Part shown: positions 16,823 through 25,511 of the stretch, piece by piece
Layout of the letters: the number at the start of each line of letters is the position of its first letter
Numbering within the stretch: position 1 is the stretch's first letter
Assembly: GCA_015233155.1 (NCBI GenBank)
Contig: JADFYG010000011.1
Coordinates: 6,280 to 70,279 of the forward strand
Reading direction: 5' to 3'
From: Candidatus Rifleibacteriota bacterium
GTDB taxonomy: Bacteria > Muiribacteriota > Ozemobacteria > Ozemobacterales > Ozemobacteraceae
DNA: 64,000 bases
Made by a program: the position numbers and the translations under genes
The notes under the pieces: generated by a model
Databases searched by the model: none
Seen by the model: the letters and a program-made list of their open reading frames with translations, nothing else
What the model was told of the DNA's origin: nothing

Positions 16823-17329
16823 ATGGATGTGCATGAATTGATGCAGGAGTATCGTTCGAATCCCCGCAAAGGGTTCGAGCTCCTGTATCATACTCTCGCC
16901 GGACGCTTGTCGAGTTATCTTCGTCGTGCCTTCAATATCCCCGAGACGGAAATACTGGACATCATTCATGATGCGTTTATACCCTGGGTTGAGTCTCCCG
17001 AGCGGATGTGCGAGGTAAAAAACGTTCAGTCCTATCTCTTTACGACGGTGAGAAACCTTGCCTTGAAACGCAAAGAGAAGGACGCCCGAGATCATTTCAG
17101 CCAGGAAGAGTATGCGCGCCGTGAAAATCCTCCGTCATTGACCGATGCTGTGGAACGTCTTGAAGAAGCACTCGGATGCCTTCCGGTCGAACAGAAGGAG
17201 ACGGTCATTCTGCGATGCAACGCCGGTCTGAGCCTGGAAGAGGTGGCGGCCATCCAGGATGTGCCCGTGCAGACGATTGCCTCCAGGTATAGATATGCTC
17301 TACAAAAGCTTAAGGAGATGTTGTCATGA
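16823..17329 (+). CDS. ECF-family RNA polymerase sigma factor
   Basis: 168 residues. Region 2: FELLYHTLAGRLSSYLRRAF, then IIHDAFIPWVE and VQSYLFTTVRNLALKRKEKD; region 4: LEEALGCLPVEQKETVILRC, LSLEEVAAIQDVPVQTIASRYRYALQKLKEML, which holds the helix-turn-helix. ECF factors direct RNA polymerase to a small regulon, usually under control of a membrane anti-sigma factor. ATG 16823 is preferred to an in-frame TTG at 16811. It overlaps the next gene by four bases (ATGA), and that gene encodes a one-pass membrane protein, the usual place for an anti-sigma factor. Confidence 0.92.
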   Translation: MDVHELMQEYRSNPRKGFELLYHTLAGRLSSYLRRAFNIPETEILDIIHDAFIPWVESPERMCEVKNVQSYLFTTVRNLALKRKEKDARDHFSQEEYARRENPPSLTDAVERLEEALGCLPVEQKETVILRCNAGLSLEEVAAIQDVPVQTIASRYRYALQKLKEMLS

Positions 17330-17754
17330 TCGACAATCACGAACCGGATCCGATCGAAGCCCAATTGGAACATCTGTCGATCGATGAGCCATCCCGGGTC
17401 ATTTTCGAAAAACTCCAGCGCCGCGCTGTCTGGAATCAGCCTACGATGCATCGATTCCCCCGACTGGCCAGATGGTTCCTATGGCTGGTATTAATCCTTT
17501 CGATGGCAGTAATTGTCATTGTGACCACACAGCCGAAGCAACAACCGGAGTCATCACAGGAGTCATTCCCGGAGTCATTACCTCAAATCGAACTCCAGGT
17601 TCCTCCTCCCGTCATTCCAGTCGCGGCTCTCAGGACAGACGACTGGGGGGGGCTGTCCAGAATTCGCGACTGTGGGGAACCGGCGTTCGAGCATCCATTC
17701 GGACAGCAAGCTCCAAAGTCATTCTCCCCGCTGGATCCTGATGCTTCCTCTTGA
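17326..17754 (+). CDS. Single-pass membrane protein, putative anti-sigma factor
   Basis: 142 residues: a cytoplasmic head of about 50 residues, one membrane helix (WFLWLVLILSMAVIVIV) and a Pro/Ser/Gln-rich outer tail. No zinc-binding HxxxCxxC is present, so it is not a classic ZAS-type anti-sigma factor. The role is inferred from its translational coupling to the sigma gene and its topology. Confidence 0.65.
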   Translation: MIDNHEPDPIEAQLEHLSIDEPSRVIFEKLQRRAVWNQPTMHRFPRLARWFLWLVLILSMAVIVIVTTQPKQQPESSQESFPESLPQIELQVPPPVIPVAALRTDDWGGLSRIRDCGEPAFEHPFGQQAPKSFSPLDPDASS

Positions 17755-17839
17755 GGATCATGGCATCAGCTTCCCGGTAATTTCTCCGGGTTCTCGAATG
17801 ACCAGGACCGTCAGTTCAAGATGTTATAGGAGATTGTGT

Positions 17840-19099
17840 ATGAAAATAGCCAGGGTTCTCATCCTGAGTTTCTTTCTTTTCCACCTGACCATTGCTTCCC
17901 GAGCGGCAGACAATCTGGGGGCAAACGATCCTAATGCGGCCGTCCGCTATCTGATGGCATTGGGGTGGTTTATACCACCACCCAAATCGGTTGATCGGGA
18001 ATTTTCACGGATATCCGATTTTGCTGAACTGAAAAACCAGTCTTCATCGGCGCAGGAATATCTGGATAATTCTGCCCAGACAAAAGCTTTGCAGCTGCTG
18101 AAAAGGGGCGGGGCTTGTCCGAACTGCTCTTTCAACCCGGACAGCAGTCTGTCCGATGACAGTATTCCTCCGTATGAGAGATTGGAACAACTGGCGCGTT
18201 TTGCCAATGTATCCGGTGGAATGCGCGCTCGGGACGGAAATTTTTCAGAAGCCGTCGATCTGTTTATAGCCATCTACCAACTGGGACAACATCTAGAAGA
18301 GGATGGCCAGATCTACAGTGCCATGGTTGGATATGGCCTTCGCAAGAATCTCGCCCTCGTTTCGATGAAGAATCTTCTGGGGATGAATCCGCCGCCGGAA
18401 GTTCGGACTAAACTAATGCAATTCCTCAACGCTCTCCCCAATCCGGTTTTGGGATCAAAGCGGATTTTGGAGAGGGAACGGGTAATAATGATCAACTTCC
18501 TGCGCGAGGTCAAGAGCAGACCTGCACTCTTGCAGGGATTCATTCTTGTCGAGGCGAGTGGCACGCAAAAATTGACCAGAAATCCGGAAAAAATGTGCCA
18601 GGAAAACCAGATAACTCTGACTCGTGCGCTGTTGGCGCTTCAACAGGATTTCGACCCCCTGCCGGCAACGGTCACCGCCAACCTGAAAACTGCATTGCTG
18701 GCCGGCCATTATCTGGACAAATTCCCGGTCTGCCCCGGAGGCGGCAGGTTGGGAACGACACACAGGGCTGATGGAAAGCTGATATGTGTATGTTCGAAGC
18801 ATGCCAGCTGGATGAAATCAGACAGCCAGAATCCAGATGTTCCTGAGGATTCAAAGGGCATGCGAGAGTTCGTAAATTCCCCGGAATATGATCGTCTTGT
18901 CGCTGAGTTGGTAAGTCTGTATTCAGAAGGCATAGCTTTGGATCAGAGCGACCCGGACTATCTCCGGAAGGCCGCAGAGCTGGGCACACGGGTGGAAACC
19001 TCTGACAACGTTCTGATAAAAACTATCATCCCCAATTTCGCTAAAATCCTGGAGTGTCAAAAGAAGCTGGATGAATTGATCAACGACCTGAAGAACTAG
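17840..19099 (+). CDS. Secreted protein of unknown function
   Basis: 419 residues. A signal peptide (RVLILSFFLFHLTIASRAAD) is followed by a mostly helical protein with no family that I recognise. CPNCSF at about residue 95 and another Cys pair near LICVCSKHASW may form disulfides or bind metal. ATG 17840 has TAGGAGAT upstream; the longer open frame from 17672 overlaps the previous gene and is rejected. It lies in the same direction as the ECF sigma factor and may be part of its operon or regulon. Confidence 0.75.
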   Translation: MKIARVLILSFFLFHLTIASRAADNLGANDPNAAVRYLMALGWFIPPPKSVDREFSRISDFAELKNQSSSAQEYLDNSAQTKALQLLKRGGACPNCSFNPDSSLSDDSIPPYERLEQLARFANVSGGMRARDGNFSEAVDLFIAIYQLGQHLEEDGQIYSAMVGYGLRKNLALVSMKNLLGMNPPPEVRTKLMQFLNALPNPVLGSKRILERERVIMINFLREVKSRPALLQGFILVEASGTQKLTRNPEKMCQENQITLTRALLALQQDFDPLPATVTANLKTALLAGHYLDKFPVCPGGGRLGTTHRADGKLICVCSKHASWMKSDSQNPDVPEDSKGMREFVNSPEYDRLVAELVSLYSEGIALDQSDPDYLRKAAELGTRVETSDNVLIKTIIPNFAKILECQKKLDELINDLKN

Positions 19100-19131
19100 A
19101 ACGAAACCCAATTTCACCAAAGGAGAACCGT

Positions 19132-20016
19132 ATGAAATATCCAAAGCAAACGGTGGGGCTGTTCGTAATCTTTTTCTGTCTCGTAATAGTTATCGGAAAT
19201 GCTGACCCTGCTTCGTCCGAATCTATCTCGGACACGCTGAAACCATCCAGCGATTCGGCACAAGTCTTTAGTGTGGGCTATGCATCATCCACTAGTATCC
19301 AGAACGCACTGAAGCCTCACATTATTAAGTTGGAACCCGCAAATGGCGCGGATCTTGTCGATCCCAGCATCCGTGAATTGAAGGTGACCTTTGATAAACC
19401 CATGACAAAAGGGTTTTCCTGGTGCAGAGGCCTGGGCCTGTACCCCGAGACTATCCACTCAAGAGGCCTGGACCAGTCTGAGTCCATGCAGCCAGCAAGA
19501 TGGACGAAAGACAAAAAAACCTGCATTTTACCCGTTAAACTTTGGCCCAACCGGAAATATCAATTGTATCTGAATTTAAGAGAGCATCAAGGCTTCCAAA
19601 GTATGGAAGGTTACGTCCTGGATTCGACGGAATACAGTTTCACCACCAAGAGTATTGCAACTGAGGAAAACAAGCCGCACGTGATCAAGTTTGAACCCGA
19701 AAATAAAGCTGTTTTTGTCGATCCGTCCATCAGTGAATTGAAGGTGACCTTCGACAGACCCATGTGTAACGGATATTCCTGGTGCAGAGGCCTGGACGAG
19801 TATCCCGAGACGGGCCCGACAACATGGACCGCAGACCACAGGACCTGCATTGTTTCAGTAAAACTTCGACCCAGCCAGGAGTATCAATTGTATCTGAATT
19901 TGAGAGAGTATGAAGGCTTCCAAAGTAAGGAAGGCAGCCCCCTGGATTCGACTGAATACCGGTTCACGACGAAGAGTGTTGCATCTCAGACGGACTTTAA
20001 GGACAATCTTCGATAA
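19132..20016 (+). CDS. Secreted protein with two tandem Big_5-like Ig domains
   Basis: 294 residues. Signal peptide (VGLFVIFFCLVIVIGNADPA), then two near-identical modules of about 100 residues: PHIIKLEPANGADLVDPSIRELKVTFDKPM and PHVIKFEPENKAVFVDPSISELKVTFDRPM, each ending in DSTEYxFTTKS. This is the Ig-like fold found in surface proteins (SbsA/Big_5). Each module carries SWCRGL plus a later Cys (TCI), suggesting a disulfide. The repeats are similar at the DNA level too, so the second module arose by internal duplication. AAAGGAGAA precedes ATG 19132. Confidence 0.82.
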   Translation: MKYPKQTVGLFVIFFCLVIVIGNADPASSESISDTLKPSSDSAQVFSVGYASSTSIQNALKPHIIKLEPANGADLVDPSIRELKVTFDKPMTKGFSWCRGLGLYPETIHSRGLDQSESMQPARWTKDKKTCILPVKLWPNRKYQLYLNLREHQGFQSMEGYVLDSTEYSFTTKSIATEENKPHVIKFEPENKAVFVDPSISELKVTFDRPMCNGYSWCRGLDEYPETGPTTWTADHRTCIVSVKLRPSQEYQLYLNLREYEGFQSKEGSPLDSTEYRFTTKSVASQTDFKDNLR

Positions 20017-20426
20017 ATGAGATTCCATAACATGTACGAGATGACTGGAGTTCAAGGCATCTGTCCCAATATCTCTTTCTCCCTGCGATACATCAACCAA
20101 GATCGAAGTATAATATGGTGGTGACTGAACGGTTTTAAAGAACCCGAGGTGCCGTGAGGAGCCGATCGGCGTGGTGGGTTCCTGTCTCACGTTACGCGGC
20201 CCGCGAAACGTCAGCGATTAAACGGGAGCCAAGAACCTTCAATACTGCTTCGATGCTACCGATGTGCGTTCGGTGTTTGGGATTCAACATTCTCTGAAGG
20301 ATGACAAGGGGAAACTTGGAATACAATCCGCCCCTGAACTTTTCAAACAGGCAGTCCATTTCATGCTGGAGAATTCCTGAGGCGAGGTCACTTCGGTAAA
20401 GCTCGCGATCTACCGATAATGCGACC
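20017..20426. other. Mostly gene-free stretch
   Basis: No convincing gene. A minus-strand open frame at 20192-20452 (86 codons, ...YRSDLASGILQHEMDCLFEKF...) has no recognised domain and overlaps the start of the J-domain gene; it could be a remnant. No tRNA, terminator with U-run or known RNA fold was seen. Confidence 0.4.
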
Positions 20427-21092
20427 ATGATCGCAAAGATGATTCCATTCAACCGGGCGTCAGCCCAGAGACATGGGGCTCCTGATTATGTCTTGCCCTT
20501 GACTGAATCGAAGAAAGACGAGATCGAAGCCGTGGTGGCAATTGCCTGCGACGTCGTCAAAGTCGGTCAGGCGACTGACACGGCTGAGATTCGGCGGCTT
20601 GAGGCTTTTGTCCAGTCATTTATCGGCGATGGCGATGACTCTCAGCCAATCGTTTTTGCGGATGGAATGATCGATTTTTACCGTGAACATCCGATCGAAC
20701 AGAGATGGATTGAGCGGGCAATTCCGGGACTTTCGCCGCGAATCCGCATTGCGATTTTTGCATTCCTGGGCGGTTTGTCGATCGGATCTTCCGTACGCCA
20801 GGCAAGGCTTGAATTCTGGCGAAAACAGATGGGCCTGGGAGACGATGTGGCGAGAGCAATTGGCGCGCCGATGCGTGATCCACTTACTGAAGCCTACGCC
20901 GCTTTAGGATTACCGCCAGGAGCTCCTGCCGATGCCGTCAAACGCGCATGGCGCGACCGATGCAAGGAATTTCATCCAGACCTCTATGGGCACCTTCCGC
21001 CAAGTTTCCAGGAGTTTGCCGCCGAGCGCTTCAAGCAGACTGTTGATGCCTACGAACGTATAGTTGCCGCCGCCATGAGTCAGGCCGCCTGA
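20427..21092 (+). CDS. J-domain protein, TerB/DjlA-like
   Basis: 221 residues. The C-terminal 65 residues are a J-domain (EAYAALGLPPGAPADAVKRAWRDRCKEFHPDL), with the HPD tripeptide needed to stimulate Hsp70 ATPase. The N-terminal part (EIEAVVAIACDVVKVGQATDTAEIRRLEAFVQSF) has the helical look of a TerB domain, as in DjlA. It is probably a DnaK co-chaperone with a specialised client. Start is ATG 20427 or ATG 20439. More GC-rich in places than its neighbours. Confidence 0.75.
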   Translation: MIAKMIPFNRASAQRHGAPDYVLPLTESKKDEIEAVVAIACDVVKVGQATDTAEIRRLEAFVQSFIGDGDDSQPIVFADGMIDFYREHPIEQRWIERAIPGLSPRIRIAIFAFLGGLSIGSSVRQARLEFWRKQMGLGDDVARAIGAPMRDPLTEAYAALGLPPGAPADAVKRAWRDRCKEFHPDLYGHLPPSFQEFAAERFKQTVDAYERIVAAAMSQAA

Positions 21093-21478
21093 TATAGTTA
21101 TCCCATAATGCGGTTGGCGATTCCGGGGCTTCATAGTCGTGCGCCAATTCCAGGCAATATTCGCCGAAATGACTGATTAGAATGTAAGAGAGCCCATCAT
21201 AACGACTGATAAAGTCGAGGTCGTCAATGCCCCAGGCATCCCCGAACTCCGGAAATAGGCCATGCGGCGCGGAATAAGCGATCATCGAATGAAAGCCATG
21301 TCTGTGTCGGGAATTCAGCCAGCGCATTGTAGATTGCATCCCGACGCTCCCATGGCTCGCTCATCTGCCGCTTCCCTTTGCCTGATTGGCCCCGGATGTG
21401 GTTGATTCGATTCAATTCATCGAAGGTTTTATCCAGTGTGGACTTTCGTACATTTAGGCAGCCCTCGAATAACTTCAT
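21031..21478 (-). pseudogene. Frameshifted gene of unknown family
   Basis: Two overlapping frames look like halves of one protein: MKLFEGCLNVRKSTLDKTFDELNRI...RRDAIYNALAEFPTQTWLSF (21478 downward) and then HGLFPEFGDAWGIDDLDFISRYDGLSYILISHFGEYCLELAHDYE in the next frame. The switch would lie around 21225-21290. The open frame ends inside the tail of the J-domain gene. I do not recognise the family; an unshifted pair of small genes is the alternative. Confidence 0.35.
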
Positions 21479-21660
21479 CACTGGTTTAGCTTGATAGAAG
21501 TCTCCTTTTTCGAGCTGAGAATAGCTTCGCCCCTTTTGGATGTCAAAAACCGCTTTTCTCCCTGTCGCAATTCCAAATTGGAGAAGATGGCGAACGAAGA
21601 AAAAACAGAATATTGTAATTTTATGTGGCCATAAACGAAAATTTAATATAAAATATTAGT

Positions 21661-22833
21661 ATGAAAACTCCTAAATCAATAAATAGGGCAATCGAAAAGC
21701 AAATCAAAGCAAAAATTGGCAAAGGAAAGGTTATTCTGTTGCTTGGCCCGCGGCAATCTGGAAAGACCACCCTTGTTAGAAGGATTGCGGGGCAATCCGG
21801 CCTCGATCCACTCTGGTTGAGCGGCGACGAACCCGATACGCGTGGACTCCTGGCTGAGGCCACATCAACGCACCTCAAGGCAATCATAGGAGGGAAGCGG
21901 CTTGTAATAATCGACGAGGCCCAGCGCATCTCCAACATCGGGCTTACCCTCAAATTGTGCGCAGATATGCTTCCAAAAACCCAGGTTATCGCCACAGGTT
22001 CCTCGGCCTTTGAGCTGGCTGGAGCAACCAGCGAGCCACTGACCGGACGGAAATACGAATATCATCTCTTCCCTCTGTCGTTTGGTGAAATGGTGTTACA
22101 TCAAAGCTTGATCGAGGAAAAGCGACTGATCGAGCATCGGTTGGTTTTTGGTTCCTATCCTGAAGTGGTTACACATCCAGGGCAAGAGAGAGAATTGCTG
22201 TCTCTCCTTGCTGAAAGCTATTTGTACAAAGACATCTTCAGCCTGGGAATCGCAAAGAAGCCGGCACTCCTGGAGCGAGTTGTCCAGGCCCTTGCTTTGC
22301 AAATCGGTTCAGAAGTCTCGTATCATGAACTGGGACAGCTTGTGGGAGCGGATAAGGAGACAGTAGAGCGTTACATTGATTTATTGGAAAAAGCTTATGT
22401 GGTATTCAGGCTTAACTCCTTCAGTCGCAACCTCCGCAACGAACTGAAAAAAAGTCGGAAAGTCTATTTCTGGGATACCGGAATAAGGAATGCTGTCATC
22501 AGAAACTTCAATCCGCTGCATTTGCGCCAAGATATTGGTGCTCTCTGGGAGAACTATCTTGTTGCGGAGCGACAGAAGGCGAATTGGTATTCCGGACGTG
22601 GTGCAAATATCTGGTTTTGGCGCACTCACTCACAGCAGGAAATTGATTTCGTTGAGGAGCGGGATGGGATACTTCGTGCCTGGGAGTTCAAGTGGCATGC
22701 CCCCCGTCCACCACGCATACCAAAAAGTTTTATGGAAGCTTATCCTGACTGTATCACGGGACATGTTTCGGTAGATAAAGTGGAAGAGTTTCTCCTGGAA
22801 AATAAGGATATATCTCCACGCGGTACGAAATAA
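21661..22833 (+). CDS. AAA_14/DUF4143 family ATPase
   Basis: 390 residues. Walker A GPRQSGKTTLVRRI near residue 30, Walker B LVIIDEAQRI near residue 82, then TGSSAFEL, and a C-terminal DUF4143 domain: LVGADKETVERYIDLLEKAYVVFRL, SRKVYFWDTGIRNAVI, and WFWRTHSQQEIDFVEERDG, which resembles a PD-(D/E)XK nuclease core. These proteins are common, mobile and of uncertain role. No ribosome binding site is obvious; the region upstream is strikingly AT-rich. Confidence 0.9.
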   Translation: MKTPKSINRAIEKQIKAKIGKGKVILLLGPRQSGKTTLVRRIAGQSGLDPLWLSGDEPDTRGLLAEATSTHLKAIIGGKRLVIIDEAQRISNIGLTLKLCADMLPKTQVIATGSSAFELAGATSEPLTGRKYEYHLFPLSFGEMVLHQSLIEEKRLIEHRLVFGSYPEVVTHPGQERELLSLLAESYLYKDIFSLGIAKKPALLERVVQALALQIGSEVSYHELGQLVGADKETVERYIDLLEKAYVVFRLNSFSRNLRNELKKSRKVYFWDTGIRNAVIRNFNPLHLRQDIGALWENYLVAERQKANWYSGRGANIWFWRTHSQQEIDFVEERDGILRAWEFKWHAPRPPRIPKSFMEAYPDCITGHVSVDKVEEFLLENKDISPRGTK

Positions 22834-23047
22834 CCCGGACAATTTGACAATTTTCCTCCGGATGCTCAGTATCTTCATCGGAATTAAGCGGGGCTGTCGC
22901 AGGTCGAATCAGTAGCGAAGCGACGTAATCCGAAATCCGACGATGTTCTGACCATCAGCCGACTTTGACCTGAAATTTCTCAAACAGCTAACCACATACG
23001 CGATTTGCAACTATTCTGTTCCGAGATCAGGTTTCTTAATATAAGGT

Positions 23048-23072
23048 GAACGCTGTTTGATCTTCAGCGTTC
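23048..23072. repeat. Hairpin beside repeat copy C
   Basis: GAACGCTG (23048-23055) and CAGCGTTC (23065-23072) form a perfect 8-bp inverted repeat with a nine-base loop, ending five bases before copy C. It is the only symmetric element at any of the three repeat junctions. The rest of 22834-23047 holds no gene. Confidence 0.5.
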
Positions 23073-23077
23073 GACTT

Positions 23078-23104
23078 GGTTTACAATTCCGAGGCCATGT
23101 AATA
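23078..23104 (+). repeat. Direct repeat copy C: last 27 bases of the pilV-like gene
   Basis: GGTTTACAATTCCGAGGCCA plus TGTAATA, identical to the ends of copies A (10930-10956) and B (15310-15336). CATTCCTA follows one base later, as it does in copy B. It sits 98 bases upstream of the pilW-like gene, where the intact pilV 3' end would be expected if the operon were whole. Confidence 0.9.
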
Positions 23105-23201
23105 ACATTCCTACTGCGTTCGTAATAATAGTAGGGGAGCCGCGGTGGTCGCCCGAAAGTGCCCGCGAACATTGTGTTATTGATATAAAGTGAGTGAAAG
23201 A

Positions 23202-24650
23202 ATGAAAACGAAGCAGACGTCGGGGTTTTCCCTCGTCGAGGTCATGGTTGCAATTCTGATCGGCTCAATTGTAATGGGCACAGCCTACGCAATCTGGAGT
23301 CGCGTTCGGCGTGAGGTGTCGAAATCGTCGGCTCGTCAGACTCTGCAGCATGAGTTGCGCCAGGCCATGGACACGTTGTCTCGCGATCTGAAAGCGATAA
23401 AGACCGGAACGATGAAGGCGCCGGCCGCTCAGCAGAGCGCTGACGGCACTCGGGCGCACTTCGAGTTCGAGCGATTCACTGAATCCAGTGCGGGAAAACT
23501 GGCCGAAAATACGACGGAGAAAGTCGTGTACGATTTCAAAGTCCCTTTGCTGACCCGCATCGCTGGCCCGGTCAGGCATATTCTCAGCACGCATCTGGAT
23601 AGTATTGAATTGACGCGTGGAGTGAACCAGACGACATTGGAAACGAAGAATGTCGAAAGCGGTAACAAAGATTTGGATCGCGCCCTGAATGCGCGCCTGG
23701 ATCTGGCATTGACCGGTAAAATGCGGCCGGCGGGCAGCAGGCAGTTCGAATATCATGTAGAGCGATCTTCGGTCGTGATGCGCGATGAGTATCAAAAAAC
23801 CGTCAACAGTAATTACCTGTCTACGAATGATGTCGCCCAAATAGGGAAAGATAAGGTAGTTGTGGCTGGTGCCAATTCAAATTTTCTGGATAATTTAGGC
23901 TCATTAACGGAAGAACAGTTGAAACAGCTTTCTTCCGATCAATTAAATACTTTAGAGGCTTCGCAGCAGAATATGCTCTCTGAAGCAAAAAAGAGTATCA
24001 CTGATATGAACGACAATATTAAGAGTATCAGTACTGGTGGCAATCTTTGGGATACGCTCAGTGTCGGCGGATGGCCTTTTGGAAGCTCCGACGTTGCTCA
24101 GGTCACTTCTCTACAGTCAGCGATAAAGTCGGCGGAGAAAAAAGAAGATCTGGTTGAATCCCTTAAGGCTACTGACGGCTGGATTAAGGATAAGGAAAAA
24201 AAGTTCATAGCCCAGTCATTCTCCGGAGTGAATGTTGATTCGCTTTCTGAAGACGAGCGCGCCCGTTATCAGAAGGTATACGATATGAAGGTAATGGATC
24301 GCTTATCCGAAGCGGCTTATCAGGAAGCTCTCAAGAAAGATCCGAATGCCAAGAAACCTGAATCGGCGCTGGATGGTATTACGCGCGTTCCGGACCGGCT
24401 TCCCGCGGATCAGGAAGCCGAACAGCAGTATCAGGGGCGTGTTGCAGAGGCGGCAAAACTTCGTGAGATTGCGTCCAAGGCGAGCCTCGATTGGATGGGC
24501 GAGCCGAAGGACGAATCGAAAGAAGTCAAATCATATAATGCTGCAAAATCCATCTACAATTATGGCCAGGCGAAGATGCAGCTGCTGGGGATGCGTGACG
24601 ATACCCAGGATAATCTGACCTTGATCAACAAGGTCAAGGGCGGTGGTTGA
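23202..24650 (+). CDS. PilW-like prepilin
   Basis: 482 residues with a class III prepilin signal: MKTKQTSG then FSLVEVMVAILIGSIVMGTAYAIW, Gly at -1 and Glu at +5, followed by the stalk extension ARQTLQHELRQAMDTLSRDLKAI typical of PilW. The long C-terminal part (Lys/Glu/Ser-rich helices with EKKEDLVESL and ERARYQKVYDMK) is unusual for a pilin and may be a coiled coil. ATG 23202 is preferred to GTG 23190. Functionally it belongs with the PilX- and PilV-like genes at 7656-10954. Confidence 0.85.
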   Translation: MKTKQTSGFSLVEVMVAILIGSIVMGTAYAIWSRVRREVSKSSARQTLQHELRQAMDTLSRDLKAIKTGTMKAPAAQQSADGTRAHFEFERFTESSAGKLAENTTEKVVYDFKVPLLTRIAGPVRHILSTHLDSIELTRGVNQTTLETKNVESGNKDLDRALNARLDLALTGKMRPAGSRQFEYHVERSSVVMRDEYQKTVNSNYLSTNDVAQIGKDKVVVAGANSNFLDNLGSLTEEQLKQLSSDQLNTLEASQQNMLSEAKKSITDMNDNIKSISTGGNLWDTLSVGGWPFGSSDVAQVTSLQSAIKSAEKKEDLVESLKATDGWIKDKEKKFIAQSFSGVNVDSLSEDERARYQKVYDMKVMDRLSEAAYQEALKKDPNAKKPESALDGITRVPDRLPADQEAEQQYQGRVAEAAKLREIASKASLDWMGEPKDESKEVKSYNAAKSIYNYGQAKMQLLGMRDDTQDNLTLINKVKGGG

Positions 24651-24738
24651 TGGTATGAATCAGGGCAAACTCATCATTAATCGGAAATTAGCCAGTAGCG
24701 CGGCTCTTCAAAAGGAAATTATGCCTATGGTAGGGCGT

Positions 24739-24778
24739 GACCGCCGGGCACGCCGAGGTGTGAAGCAGCGTGCCCGGC
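24739..24778. repeat. Dispersed repeat hairpin (GACCGCCGGGC family)
   Basis: GACCGCCGGGC at 24739-24749 heads a hairpin: GCCGGGCACGC (24743-24753) pairs with GCGTGCCCGGC (24768-24778). The same core occurs at 45229 and 58162. Located between pilW and the cobalamin adenosyltransferase gene. Confidence 0.65.
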
Positions 24779-24816
24779 AGTTTCCAAAAGAATTTTTCAT
24801 GAGTTTGCTCTGAATC

Positions 24817-25359
24817 ATGACCATAGCCACAAAACGCGGTGATGACGGAACCACATCTCTGTGGAGTAGTGAACGCGTTGACAAGGATGATCCGCGCGTC
24901 GATGCATATGGCACGGTTGACGAGCTGAGTGCGCATCTTGGCGCTGCGAAACATCTGGCGAGCCCGGAAACCTGCGGATTAGTGGAAGACATCCAGAAGG
25001 ATCTGTTCAAGCTTTCAGGCATGCTTGCCACACGCGGCACGGCGTATGTTCACCCGCTCGAATCATCCGACCTGGAAAAGATTGAGTCGCAGATAGACGA
25101 TATCGAGAAACACCTGAATTTGAAGGGACTGGTAATTCCCGGAATGACTCCGGGGTCAGCTCAACTCGATATCTGTCGCACTGTTGCACGCCGGGCGGAA
25201 CGTTGTATCACCGTTGTTGCTCATACCGAAACGATTCCAGGTGTGGTGTGCTGTTATATGAATCGCCTCTCAGATCTCCTTTTCTTACTGGCCAGAAAAG
25301 AAGAATCTATCGCGGGAAAAATAAAATACCAGGAATGGAATAACACCAAGCCGGTTTAA
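24817..25359 (+). CDS. Cob(I)alamin adenosyltransferase, PduO/MMAB type
   Basis: 180 residues. It transfers the adenosyl group of ATP to cob(I)alamin to make coenzyme B12. The N-terminal ATP motif TKRGDDGTTSLW, the DELSAHLG helix, the RRAERC active-site helix and YMNRLSDLLFLLAR at the C-terminus are all family signatures. No B12 synthesis or B12-dependent mutase gene is nearby, so it serves an enzyme encoded elsewhere. Single gene, with its own leader after the dispersed hairpin. Confidence 0.93.
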   Translation: MTIATKRGDDGTTSLWSSERVDKDDPRVDAYGTVDELSAHLGAAKHLASPETCGLVEDIQKDLFKLSGMLATRGTAYVHPLESSDLEKIESQIDDIEKHLNLKGLVIPGMTPGSAQLDICRTVARRAERCITVVAHTETIPGVVCCYMNRLSDLLFLLARKEESIAGKIKYQEWNNTKPV

Positions 25360-25511
25360 CCGCCCAACCATTCTTAAATATACATTTGACACCGATCCGT
25401 CATTTTTCGCCGAAATATGACGACATGCTGTCATAATCTCCATATCTTTCCCGACTATATTTTCACCAGTTCCTTGCAGAACTGCCTGAAATTTGTTAAG
25501 AATGGATTGTC

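Noticed and set aside
20130-20215. Stretch resembling a group II intron end (GTGCCGTGAGGAGCCGATC)
   Set aside because: The matching partner helix and any reverse transcriptase are missing; similarity is too short.
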